A model generated the notes under the pieces. That model saw nothing but the letters and a program-made list of their open reading frames with translations, was not told the origin of the DNA and did not search any database. DNA of 64,000 nt from Orychophragmus violaceus (taxonomy: Eukaryota > Streptophyta > Magnoliopsida > Brassicales > Brassicaceae), in contig CM058232.1 of assembly GCA_030180135.1 (NCBI GenBank), positions 75,869,001-75,933,000 on the forward strand, read 5' to 3'. Below are positions 11,528-21,759 of this stretch, piece after piece (the stretch's first letter is position 1; each line of letters opens with the position of its first letter). The translations under genes and the position numbers were made by a program.

Positions 11528-14500
11528 ATGACTACTACAAGCACACAAAACACATTCTCGATCCGGTCTGTTCTCGAGAAGGAGAAGCTGACTGGAACGA
11601 ACTTCCTGACATGGTCAAGGAACTTGAGGCTGGTCTTCAAGCAGGAGAAGAAGGATTATGTCCTTCGAGATCCCCTCCCCGAGAGGCCTCTTGCCAATGC
11701 TGCCAGGACTCTGCACAATGCTTGGGAAAAGCATTCGTCAGATGAAAATGATGTCTATTGCCTGATGTTGGTGACAATGACTCCTGAGCTGCAAAAACAG
11801 TTCGAAAGTGTATTGTCTCCAATCGAGATCATGGCAAGCCTGAAATCGCTTTTTCAGGAGCAGGCTAGGACCGAGAGGTTCCAGACAGTTAAGAACCTCT
11901 TGGACTGTAAGTTGGCTGCGAATGCGGCAGTGAGTCCTCATGTGTTGAAGATGATGGGTTATCTCGATCATCTTCACAAACTCGACTGCCCAATCAGCCA
12001 GGAACTTGCCTGCGACATCATTCTGCAGTCTTTACCTGCAAGCTATGATCAGTTCATTCTGAACTTTAACATGCATGGCTTGAGTAAGACACTGCCTGAG
12101 CTTCACGGAATGCTCAAGACTGCAGAGCCCAACTTGAAGAAAACCGCCAAGGACCCCAATGTACTTATGGTACAAAAGGGCAAGGGGTTTAAGAAGTCTT
12201 CTGCTAAGGATAAGGGAAAGGCCAAGGGTGTCCAAGTCGTGGACTCAGACACGCCAAAGCCCAAGCCCAAGTCCAAGGCTGGGCCAACTGACATGTGCAG
12301 GTTCTGCAAAGAACTGGGGCATTGGAGAAGAGATTGTAAGAAATTCCAGGAAGGTCTAAAGGAATTGAAGAAGAAGACTTTCGAGACTTCTTCATCAGGT
12401 ATTTTTGTTATAGAAGTTAATACAACTACTTCTGATAATACCTCATGGGTCATGGATACTGGTTGTGGGGCTCATATTTGTACTAATATGCAGGCACTCA
12501 GCAACAGTAGAAGGCTGAAGCAAGGACAAGTGGAACTACGAGTTGGGAATGGAGCGAAAGTTTCAGCACTAGCTGTAGGAACTTACTTGTTGTCTTTACC
12601 TTCGGGATTGATTTTAGAACTTAATAATTGTTATTTTGTACCTGCTATAAGCAGAAATATTATTTCAATTTCTTTGTTGGATTTGGAAGGTTATGATTTT
12701 TCAGTTAAGAATAAATTATGTTCCTTCAATCGCAACAATTTGTTCTATGGTTCGGCCCCTCTTACGAATGGGCTTTACATACTCGATCAATCCGCGCCAA
12801 TTTATAACATCAATACAAAACGGTTTAAACCTAATGAGGAAAACCGAACGTTTCTATGGCATTGTCGTTTAGGGCACATCAGCGAGAAACGCATCAAGAG
12901 GCTCCATTCGAATGGACTTCTTGGCTCATTTGACTTTGAGTCATGTGAGAAATGCGAATCCTGCATGATGGGCAAAATGACACGGGCCCCCTTTAATAAA
13001 CCTAACGAGAGGGCCAGTGACTTATTGGGCCTGATACACACTGATGTGTGTGGCCCAATGTCCACTAATGCAAGAGGAAACTATCAGTACTTCATTACCT
13101 TCACTGATGATTTCAGTAGGTATGGATATGTTTACTTGATGAAACATAAGTCTGAATCTTTTGAGAAGTTCAGAGAATTCCAAAATGAAGTACAGAACCA
13201 ACTTGGCAAAAGCATTAAGGCTCTTCGGTCCGACCGAGGAGGAGAATACTTAAGCCAAGAATTCAGTGATCATCTGAGAGAGTGTGGGATTGTATCCCAA
13301 CTCACTCCTCCTGGAACACCTCAATGGAATGGTGTGTCTGAGAGGAGAAATCGGACCTTATTGGATATGGTTCGATCTATGATGAGTCACACAGACCTTC
13401 CAATATCCCTTTGGGGATATGCTCTGCTAACAGCAGTGTTCACACTAAACAGAGCACCATCAAAAGCAGTAGCAAAGACACCATATGAATTATGGACTGG
13501 AGAAGCTCCAGTGCTGTCTTATCTAAGAATTTGGGGTTGTGAAGCCTATGTTAAGAGATTAATCTCAGATAAGCTTACACCAAAATCTGATAAATGCTAC
13601 TTCATTGGTTATCCACGGGAAACCAAGGCTTATTACTTCTATCTACGTTCCGAGAACAAGATCTTTGTTGCCCGGGATTGTAACTTTCTTGAGAGAGAGT
13701 TTCTCTCTAAGAAAGACAGTGGGAGTAAGGTACTGCTTGAAGAAATTCAAGATGAACAGGATACTGCTCTACCTAATGAGGAAGAGCAGCAGGAGGATCT
13801 ACAAGAAATTGTAGAGCCTGAACCTGTAGTACCTGAAGTTCGAAGATCCGGGAGGATCCGTCACGAACCCGAGAGATATCAGGGATTCCTCGTGACTGAC
13901 TGTCATGATCTTTTGATCATTGATGGTGATGAACCATCGAACTTCAATCAAGCTATGATGGGCCCAGATTCCTCTAAGTGGCGCAAGGCCACTGATTCCG
14001 AAATGGACTCCATGTCGGTCAACCAAGTATTTTCGTTGGTTGACTTACCCGTTGGTGTAAAAGCCATCGAGTGCAAATGGATCTTCAAGAAGAAGATTGA
14101 CGTGGATGGAAATGTCCAGATTTATAAAGCCAGGTTGGTGGCAAAAGGTTTCAGACAAGTTCACGGTGTGGACTACGATGAAACCTATTCACCGGTGGCT
14201 ATGATGAAATCTATTCGGATTCTACTAGCAACTGCAGCTTTTCATGATTATGAAATTTGGCAGATGGACGTGAAAACCGCCTTCCTGAATGGTATTCTGG
14301 AAGAGGATGTGTATATGACACAACCTGACGGTTACATAGATCCAAAGAATGCTGGGAAGGTATGCAAGCTTCATAAATCCATTTATGGATTGAAGCAAGC
14401 ATCGAGGAGCTGGAATCTTCGTTTTGATGAAGCGATCAAGCAATTTGACTTTATCAGAAACGAAGAAGAACAATGCGTGTATAAGAAAACTAGTGGGAGC

Positions 14501-15505
14501 AAAATCGTTTTTCTTATTCTGTATGTTGATGACATACTGCTTCTCGGAAACGACATTCCAATGCTGAAGTCTGTAAAAGACTGGCTTGGAAGTTGTTTTT
14601 CCATGAAAGACATGGGTGAAGCCGCATACGTTCTTGGAATTAGGATCTATCGGGATAGACCTAAGAGGCTGATAGGCTTGTGTCAAGACTCATACATTGA
14701 CAAAGTCCTACAAAGATTCAGCATGAAAGATTCCAAGAAGGGCTTCACGCCAATGGTACATGGCACGACGCTAAGCAAGAAGCAGAGCCCTACGTCGGCT
14801 GCTGAGCTTGAGCGCATGAAGAATATTCCTTATGCATCTGCAATAGGATCTGTCATGTATGCCATGATCTGTACTCGTCCTGATGTTGCTTACGCATTGA
14901 GCATGACGAGTAGATACCAGTCAAATCCAGGTGAAAACCATTGGATTGCCGTAAAGAACATCTTGAAGTATCTAAGACATACTAAGGATAAGTTCTTAGT
15001 GTACGGTGGAAGTGATGTGCTTAAAGTCAGTGGATTCACGGACGCAAGTTTCCAGACAGACACAGATGATTTCCGGTCACAGTCCGGTTATGTCTTTTGT
15101 CTGAATGGCGGTGCAGTAAGTTGGAGAAGCTCCAAGCAGGACACCGTTGCTGATTCCACTACAGAAGCTGAATATATCGCCGCCTCAGAAGCAGCGAAGG
15201 AAGCTGTTTGGATTCGAAAGTTCATTATGGAACTAGGTGTGATACCAGATGCGGCTGAGCCTCTGGCACTATTTTGTGACAACAATGGTGCTATAGCTCA
15301 GGCAAAGGAACCAAGATCACACCAGAAATCCAAGCATGTTCAAAGAAGATATCACTTGATACGTGACATCATTAATAGAAAGGAAGTCAAGATCAGCCGA
15401 GTTCCGACAGATGATAATGTCGCTGATCCGTTGACAAAGCCACTCCCAAGGCCTAAGCTCGAGCTCCTGACTGAAGCTGTAGGCATTAGAAACATTGAAA
15501 TGTAA
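11528..15505 (+). CDS. COP3 Gag-Pol polyprotein, intact
   Basis: One uninterrupted 1325-codon frame encodes the copia structural protein and enzymes. Gag occupies roughly residues 1-290, with a CCHC knuckle starting at C257. The protease motif DTG is at 310-312 (DTGCGAHI). Integrase follows the HCRLGH zinc block near 445 and has D506, D569 and E605, the DD35E spacing. RT has YVDD at 999-1002. RNase H has D1172, E1213 and D1251. Order Gag-PR-IN-RT-RH defines Ty1/copia. The start ATG follows the leader directly and matches the starts in COP2 and COP4. All catalytic residues are present, so the protein could be active if expressed, though the 5' LTR is missing. Confidence 0.95.
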   Translation: MTTTSTQNTFSIRSVLEKEKLTGTNFLTWSRNLRLVFKQEKKDYVLRDPLPERPLANAARTLHNAWEKHSSDENDVYCLMLVTMTPELQKQFESVLSPIEIMASLKSLFQEQARTERFQTVKNLLDCKLAANAAVSPHVLKMMGYLDHLHKLDCPISQELACDIILQSLPASYDQFILNFNMHGLSKTLPELHGMLKTAEPNLKKTAKDPNVLMVQKGKGFKKSSAKDKGKAKGVQVVDSDTPKPKPKSKAGPTDMCRFCKELGHWRRDCKKFQEGLKELKKKTFETSSSGIFVIEVNTTTSDNTSWVMDTGCGAHICTNMQALSNSRRLKQGQVELRVGNGAKVSALAVGTYLLSLPSGLILELNNCYFVPAISRNIISISLLDLEGYDFSVKNKLCSFNRNNLFYGSAPLTNGLYILDQSAPIYNINTKRFKPNEENRTFLWHCRLGHISEKRIKRLHSNGLLGSFDFESCEKCESCMMGKMTRAPFNKPNERASDLLGLIHTDVCGPMSTNARGNYQYFITFTDDFSRYGYVYLMKHKSESFEKFREFQNEVQNQLGKSIKALRSDRGGEYLSQEFSDHLRECGIVSQLTPPGTPQWNGVSERRNRTLLDMVRSMMSHTDLPISLWGYALLTAVFTLNRAPSKAVAKTPYELWTGEAPVLSYLRIWGCEAYVKRLISDKLTPKSDKCYFIGYPRETKAYYFYLRSENKIFVARDCNFLEREFLSKKDSGSKVLLEEIQDEQDTALPNEEEQQEDLQEIVEPEPVVPEVRRSGRIRHEPERYQGFLVTDCHDLLIIDGDEPSNFNQAMMGPDSSKWRKATDSEMDSMSVNQVFSLVDLPVGVKAIECKWIFKKKIDVDGNVQIYKARLVAKGFRQVHGVDYDETYSPVAMMKSIRILLATAAFHDYEIWQMDVKTAFLNGILEEDVYMTQPDGYIDPKNAGKVCKLHKSIYGLKQASRSWNLRFDEAIKQFDFIRNEEEQCVYKKTSGSKIVFLILYVDDILLLGNDIPMLKSVKDWLGSCFSMKDMGEAAYVLGIRIYRDRPKRLIGLCQDSYIDKVLQRFSMKDSKKGFTPMVHGTTLSKKQSPTSAAELERMKNIPYASAIGSVMYAMICTRPDVAYALSMTSRYQSNPGENHWIAVKNILKYLRHTKDKFLVYGGSDVLKVSGFTDASFQTDTDDFRSQSGYVFCLNGGAVSWRSSKQDTVADSTTEAEYIAASEAAKEAVWIRKFIMELGVIPDAAEPLALFCDNNGAIAQAKEPRSHQKSKHVQRRYHLIRDIINRKEVKISRVPTDDNVADPLTKPLPRPKLELLTEAVGIRNIEM

Positions 15506-16361
15506 TCTAAATTTGAGTGGGAGTTTTGTGAGCTTTATTTTAGTTATTTGATATGTTCTTGTAAAACATTATTATTTATGTTTTAATGAAATTATTATTT
15601 CAAGATTATTTTGACTGTGATGAAATAATCGTTCCAAAATGATATGAACCATTTTATAGGTCATCGAAGTAAATGATTTGATCTTGAGTCATCGAAGTCA
15701 TTTAGCTTGATCATGAGATCCTATATTTGATAAATGTTTTATATCATCCTGTCCCTAGTCGAAGGTTGTTGAAATTGGAACACCAACAACCGTGTAAGAT
15801 TGGATTGGTACGTGACTTATGACAAAGTCTCAGTGTGTCATAGATGCTCGGCATCAAAGTCAGTACATAGGTGTATGTTGGGAACATACGACCGGACAAG
15901 ACCCGCTAATAAGAACTCTTCAGGATATTTATATCTGTGTCATAAGAGATTCTTACTACGACTATAGAGTATAGTCCTTAGACCTGAGTTCGCATGCATG
16001 TGACTGCATATGGACTGATGCACTTTGATCATTGTCTAACGCTATCGTTCTGCGATAGCTATAAGGACCTTGTTTGGGTACATCATGAAGTGAGTAGTTT
16101 ACAGTGATGGAACAAGATGGGATTTGTCCCTCCAATATAAATGGAGTGAATATCTCTAGGCCAATCGGAGATTTGAATACTGGAAAACGCATGGCCATGC
16201 TCAAACGGACTTTCCCGAGTCGTTTGTATTGTCAGTATCAAATCAGAGTCCGATGAACAAGATTAGGCTTTATAAGGATGACACTAATCTTGCCTTATGA
16301 CTAATCGAGATATTGAGACAAAAGGATTATGAATACAGAGATTCCAGTACAAGTGGGAGAT
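15506..16361 (+). other. COP3 3' untranslated region and polypurine tract
   Basis: No coding signal. It ends with the purine-rich ACAAGTGGGAGAT (about 16349-16361) abutting the LTR, the plus-strand primer. The sequence is related to the COP1, COP2 and COP4 3' regions. Confidence 0.75.
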
Positions 16362-17035
16362 TGTTGGAATTGTGTCCAGTAATCTCGGTACTGTCTCTAG
16401 AAAGTAAGAGTATGTCAATGATCAGACATAAGTCATATAATACTGGGGGTCATGATGGCTTGCTAGAGTCCGCTCATGATCTATAAGTCTTGGACTTATT
16501 GCCTTTATTATATGATCCCATATGGGTCACACGCCTAAGCTAACAGGAAAATGTGTAGGAACGGTTTAGCAGAAGTACAGTAAAAGTGCTAGGCATTTAC
16601 TGTACTTAGAGAGAATAAAAGGTTTAGCCACTGTGCATCGATCGATGCATAAGGTGCAACGATCGATGCAGTGCGCAAACACCGACGAGTTAATTGGTAT
16701 TTGGGCCAAATGGCCCAAACGGAACAGGACGAGTTTTTGTGTCATAAAACTCGAGTTTCAGACTGATAAACCCTAACACTTGAGCCGTAAACTCTCTCTC
16801 TCTGCGCCGAGTTCCCCTTGTGGTCTAGCAGCTGTTTCCTGTGAAAGCGTGTGTGAACCTTTGGAGGATTCATCCCTCGGTGTTTCTCTGATCTCAGACA
16901 TACCATCTTCTTCCGCTGCAATAACAGGTATAAGGTGAGATCATCATTTGTTTCTATTCTGAGAAGAACCTAGATCGCATGTTTAGGATAATCTGAATCT
17001 GGAATTGAATCAGGATTCATCTAAACGTTCCAACA
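16362..17035 (+). repeat. COP3 3' LTR (674 bp)
   Basis: Starts TGTTGGAATTGTG and ends CGTTCCAACA. A TATA-like CATAAAAC lies at about 16742 and is followed by an AAACCCTA and CT-rich leader-like stretch. The last 416 bp are mirrored at the left end of the element. Confidence 0.92.
16638..16666. promoter_or_regulatory. 21-bp dyad pair in COP3 3' LTR
   Basis: TCGATCGA at 16638 and ACGATCGA at 16659, spaced 21 bp. They lie about 75 bp upstream of the TATA-like box, matching the placement in COP1, COP4, ATH6 and ATH7. Confidence 0.6.
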
Positions 17036-17040
17036 GAATG

Positions 17041-18690
17041 AGTGTGAAGTCGTTTCACAGCTCAATTCTCCTGAAAAGCTTGAGGTATTTCTGTGAGGAG
17101 TCACACGAATCTTCCATGATATTCTTTAGGAATGACGCTCTAAAATATCTAAGTTTACGCTGAAATAGTTCCACCAATATCAGTTGAAAGACACCACGTA
17201 AATGTGGATTGGAATCGATCCAAATTCGTCTTTACTGAGTATTTGTAGTTGTGCTACTTCGCTGGTTGTCCTAGGGAAACCAAGGCTTGTTACTTTTACG
17301 TCCATTCTGTTTTCTAAGAAGGGAAGTTACTTTCCAAGAAGAACAGTGGGAGTAAAAGTATAACTCGAAGAAATTCGAGAAATACAGGAGGCTGCTCAAC
17401 CTGTTGAGGGAGAGCAACGGATGGATTTACAGATTTCTGTAGAATCTACACCTGTAGAGCCTGAAGTTCGCAGATATGAATGAATCAGTCACTAATCCGA
17501 GAGTGATTTCTCGTCATTAGTTGAACCTGATGATCATTGAAAGTTCGCATGATCTGATGATCATTGAAAGCGACGAATCTGCGAAATTCAAAGAAGCGAA
17601 AGTGAGCCCGGACTCCGAAAAATTACATTTTGTGTAAGTTAGCTTCATCGATCCATTCATGGATGGAAGCAAACATATCGGAGTTGGAATCTTCGTTCTG
17701 TTGAAGTAGTCAAGGTTTTGACTTGAACAGGAACGAAATGGAACTGTGCGTTTACTAATAGATAAGTGGGAGCGATGTTGCATTTCTCATATTGTATGTC
17801 GATGACATACTGATTCTCGGAAATAACGTCCCAATGCTGCAGTCGGTAAAGGACTGGCTTGGGAGTTGGTTTTATGATTGACATGGGTAAAGCCACGTAG
17901 TTCTTGGATTTTGGATCTAAAGATAGAGATCCAAAAGAGCTGGTAGGACAAAGTCAGGATTCTTAAATTGACAAAGTCCTACACGTTTTCAGCATTCCAA
18001 GAAGGGTTTTATGCCAATGTCACATGGCATTACGTTAAGCAAGATACAGTGTCCTACGATAACTGCTGAGCTTAAATGCATGGATGAGATTCCATATGCG
18101 TCGGCAATTGGATCTATCATGTATGCCATGAAACGTACTTGTTTGATGTTGTTTTAATATTAAGCAAGACAAGTAAAGACCAGTCAAATCCAGCAAAGAA
18201 TCACTGGATTGCCGTAAAGAATATCCTAAAGTATTTGAGGAATACTAAGGATAAATTCTTGATTTACGGAGAAAGTGAAGTGCTAAAAGTCGGTAGAGTC
18301 TGAAAGGAAAGTTTCCAATAGACAAAGATAATTCCTGGTCACAGTCCGGCTATATCTTGTGTCTGTCTGGCGGTGCAAGACACTGTTGCTGACTCCATGA
18401 CTTAAGCTGAACATTTCGCAGCTTGAGAAGCAGCGAAAGAGGTTGTTTGGAAAGAAAGAGTTCATTACTGAACTTGATGTGATTCCCAGCATAGATGAGA
18501 CTAGCTGCACATAAGAGGTCCAAACACCTTGAGGGTAGGTATAACCTATTCCGTGAGATAAATGACAGAGGTGTTAAGTAGATCAGCAAGTTTCATCGAA
18601 TGAGAACGTTGCCAATCTATTAACGAAGCCACTCCTTAGGCCTAAGCATGAGTCGCGGACTGTAGCTGCAGGATGAATGAAACTAAGATG
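17041..18690 (+). pseudogene. COP2 integrase C-terminal, RT and RNase H remnants
   Basis: It resumes the COP2 integrase exactly where COP3 interrupted it (ECEVVSQL after GAATG). The frame then shifts repeatedly. The first part of RT is missing, because the text jumps from SPDSEK-like to CKLASSIH-like near 17620. An intact-looking YVDDILILG lies near 17796-17822, and RNase H fragments follow to about 18690. No functional enzyme can result. Confidence 0.8.
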
Positions 18691-19572
18691 TAGTCTTAAT
18701 TTCAGTGGGAGTTTGTAAAGGGCTTTACTTAGTTGTTTTGAAAGGTTCATGTAAACATAATATTTTATGTTTATGAAATCTATGATTTCTGGATTATTTT
18801 AACTGTGATATAAATAATCGTTCCAAAATGATTCATGTCATTATTTATGGGCCATCGAAGTACATGAGTAGACTTGATCCTGAAACCCCATATTTAACGA
18901 AATGACATAAATCATAGTGTCCATAGTCGAAGGTTGTTGAATTGGAACACCAACAACCACTTGAGACTAGATTGTGTTGAGACTTATGACCAAGTTTCGA
19001 GGGGTCATAGATGCGCGGCATCAAAGTCGACACATAGGTATATGTAGGGGAGCATATGACCGGACATGGCCCGCTGATGAGAACTCTACAAGATATTAAT
19101 ATCTGTGTCATAAGAGGTTCTCATATACGACTATAGAGTATAGTCCTTAGACCTGAGTTCGCATGCATGTGGCTGCACATGGAGTGATGCGCTTTGATCA
19201 TTGTCTAACGCTGTTTCGTAACTGGGAGCTATAAGGACCTTGGTTGGGTGTATTATAAAGTGTGTAGTTCATAGTGATGGAACAAGATGGGATTTGTCCC
19301 TGCCGTTTAACGGAGGTAATATCTCTAGGCCAATCGGAGACTTGATAGCTGGTAAGAGAGTGGCCACTCCCAAACGGACTTGCCCAAGTCGTTTGCATTG
19401 TCAGTATCAAATCTGTTCCGATAAACATGGTCTGGCTATATAAGGATGACACGCATCTTGCCTTATGCCAGATCGAGATATTGAGACAAAAGGATTAGGA
19501 AATGTAGGATTCCAGTACAATCGGGAGATTGTTAGGAATGTCCTGTGTAGGATTCCAGTACAAGTGGGAGAT
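18691..19572 (+). other. COP2 3' untranslated region with duplicated polypurine tract
   Basis: Noncoding and related to the COP3 3' region. At 19503-19545 a 43-bp segment with a polypurine tract (mutated to CAATCGGGAGATT) and 14 bp of LTR start (TGTTAGGAATGTCC) is followed by a second polypurine tract and the real LTR. Confidence 0.75.
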
Positions 19573-20257
19573 TGTTGGGAATGTCCTGAAATCTACCGTA
19601 CTATCTCTAGAAAGTATGATAAATGTCGAGATCAGACATAAGTCATAAATACTGGGTGATCATGATGGCTTGCTAGAGTCCGCTCTTGATCTATAAGTTT
19701 ATGACTTATTACCAGTATTGTATGATCCCAAAGGGTCACACACCATAGCTAACGGGAAAGTTAAGATGGAATTAATACGGTAAGATGCTAAGGCATTTAC
19801 TGTATTTGTACAGAGAGTTGGGCAGACAACAAATGGGCTTTTGTCTGATTTGTGTCTTGGGCCCAAAAAGTCTAATGGACCATTAGTTTAATTAATTAAA
19901 CTTGGGCCCATTAGTGAATTAATAAGATTGCAACAAAGGGTTTTAGAAACCCTAAGCCATCTTTGGCGATTTGGAGGAGAGAAGCCGCGGCTCCATTCTC
20001 TCTCTAACCCTCTCTCTCTGTTGTTCATCCATCCGGTCTAGCAGCCATTCCCTGCTTGTAAGAGTGTGGATACCAAGGAGGAACAGGTATTCATCTGTTC
20101 TAATCTGATCTCATCATTACAATCATTCCGCTGCAATCTAAAAGGTAATGACCAGGTTTGTGTTTATGATTCATTTACAAGAACCTAGATCTGTTTAAGA
20201 TTATGTGTTAGGTTGCAATCTGGGAATTGAACCATGGAAAAACATCATAATCCAACA
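19573..20257 (+). repeat. COP2 3' LTR (685 bp)
   Basis: Matches 5900-6584 with about five substitutions. It is followed by target duplication ATGAC at 20258-20262. Confidence 0.92.
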
Positions 20258-20673
20258 ATGACATGAGGACTTACTGGACTATCCTTTGGTAGCTTGCATT
20301 CAATGAGAGATTTAACCGTCTGGTATCTCTCAGTTCGTGCCTGCTCCTGAAACATGCTTTTCAGGCTAGTAATCATCTCCACTGGCGACTCCACGTTCTC
20401 GTATTGCTTCTGCAAGTCCGAGTTCATGGTAGCCAACATGAGACAATTCACATCGACCACATCATTGGAATGCTTGTCCCAAGCACTCCTTTCTGCATGT
20501 GCAGCATTGGATCTCGATTTTTCAGGGAGAACATTTTCAAGGACATAGTCCCGCTTCTCCTGCTTGAGAACAATTCTCAAGTTCCGATACCATTCGAGAA
20601 AATTCGATCCATTTAACTTGTCCTTCTCAAGGACGGATCGCAGGGAGAAAGAATTATTATGAATAGTAGTCAT
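20258..20673 (-). CDS. COP1 Gag, 5' portion (interrupted gene)
   Basis: It encodes the first ~138 residues of COP1 Gag, with TTIHNNSFSLRSVLEKDKLN at the start and FQEQARTERYQTVKS near the end, both matching COP3 and COP4 Gag. I chose the ATG at 20673 because it aligns with the COP3 and COP4 starts; an in-frame ATG four codons upstream (20685) has no counterpart. The frame continues in phase at 5894 once COP2 is removed. Gag would assemble the particle and bind RNA. Confidence 0.85.
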
Positions 20674-21746
20674 AGCTGAGAACATAGAAAAGTAAAAGGT
20701 TTAGTTATGATGTTCAAAGAATGAGAAATCTTAACTTTTAAGAAAACTCGCATTATATTCAAACAATGTTTCCTCAGATGAATATAATGATCCAAGACCC
20801 ATACTTCACTAAACTTGAGTGAGCCACTGGCTGTCACCCAAATTCAGCTATCTAGGTAAGCAACAACCTTGCTAGTTGTATCCAATACAACTCTTGGTTG
20901 TGGACTGACATCTTATGTCAAATCCACCTGATGTCTCTTAGCCCAAAACGATTTTGATGGCCCAGTCAAGTAAACCAATCTTTTCAGTCATGTAATTGTT
21001 GACGCCTTGCACTGCAAGCCCATCAACACGATTACTTCCTGCCTTACTCATGTAATTGTGGACACCTTGCACTGCAAGCCTATCACTCAATGAAACGAGT
21101 CTTGACAGTCGACAAGATTGGAAAGACATCAAGTATCACTTGATATTTGATTGAGGAACGGAATCATTAAAACGTTCAGTTTTATTATGTTTTAGTTCTT
21201 ATAATTAATTGATTTATCTTGCTTTGGTTCTGTGATTGCAGGTTCCAAAATCCAATCATCGAATCTGATGTCGACCGACACTACTATAGTGTCGATCGAT
21301 ACAGAATAACCAAAAGCAATCCGCGATAACCGATCAATCCAATTGATCCGGTTTCGAATACCAGTCGGTGTCGATCGATGCTACACTAGCATCGGTCGAT
21401 ACCAACCTAATCAAACCAATCACAATTCAAACCATTTAACCAAGCTCGATAACCGGTCCAATCCAATTGAACCGGTTCATCAATCTCGCGAGGTTTGTGT
21501 CGACCGATACAACTCTTGTGTCGATCGACACTAGGCGAAAAGTTTTATTCGGGTTATCCTTCTGTGTCGACCGATACCCGCTTGGTGTCGATCGACACAG
21601 GGTGATAATCCCTAATCGTTTTTCAAGTTAAAACCCTAAAACTAGATTTTAATCAAAAACGAATTTCAGCATGCTTGTATCAACTATACAGAGATCCAGA
21701 TTCAACTAATCTAATCAACATGCCACAGATTCAATGGAACCCTAAA
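20674..21746 (-). other. COP1 untranslated leader
   Basis: No coding signal. It carries a short repeat with the phrase CATGTAATTGT...CCTTGCACTGCAAG at about 20990-21020 and 21050-21080, and four dyad pairs at 21271-21595. Confidence 0.7.
21271..21595. promoter_or_regulatory. Four 21-bp dyad pairs in COP1 leader
   Basis: Core octamers start at 21271/21292, 21371/21392, 21500/21521 and 21567/21588. Every pair is spaced exactly 21 bp, while distances between pairs vary. They fit GYRWCGRYCGWYRC closely. Between the sites of a pair lie unrelated bases, so spacing is kept while the linker varies. Confidence 0.65.
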
Positions 21747-21758
21747 GCTCTGATACCA
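21747..21758 (-). other. COP1 primer-binding site
   Basis: The minus strand reads TGGTATCAGAGC next to the 5' LTR, complementary to initiator tRNA-Met. Confidence 0.88.
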
Positions 21759-21759
21759 C

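Larger units (their letters stand above)
10051..17035 (+). mobile_element. COP3: Ty1/copia element with inverted left terminus
   Basis: It is flanked by GAATG duplications (10046-10050 and 17036-17040). The right end is a complete 674-bp LTR (16362-17035). The left end is not a direct LTR copy. It is a 416-bp reverse complement of the last 416 bp of the right LTR, joined straight to the leader, with no LTR start and no primer-binding site. Both termini are therefore the same U5 end (TGTTGGAACG). Gag-pol is intact. Without a correctly oriented 5' LTR this copy should not be transcribed from its own promoter. Confidence 0.92.
5900..20257 (+). mobile_element. COP2: defective Ty1/copia element with COP3 nested inside
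   Basis: It is bounded by ATGAC target duplications (5895-5899 and 20258-20262) and two 685-bp LTRs that differ at about five positions. A tRNA-Met primer site follows the left LTR and a polypurine tract precedes the right one. Gag-pol is colinear with COP1, COP3 and COP4 but is riddled with stops and frameshifts, and part of RT is deleted. COP3 (10051-17035) interrupts the integrase region. Young LTRs with old-looking coding sequence suggest a defective copy moved by another element's proteins. Confidence 0.92.

Noticed and set aside
21271..21595. Spaced palindromes as a CRISPR array
   Set aside because: Units are paired at 21 bp, distances between pairs vary, and this is a plant retrotransposon leader.
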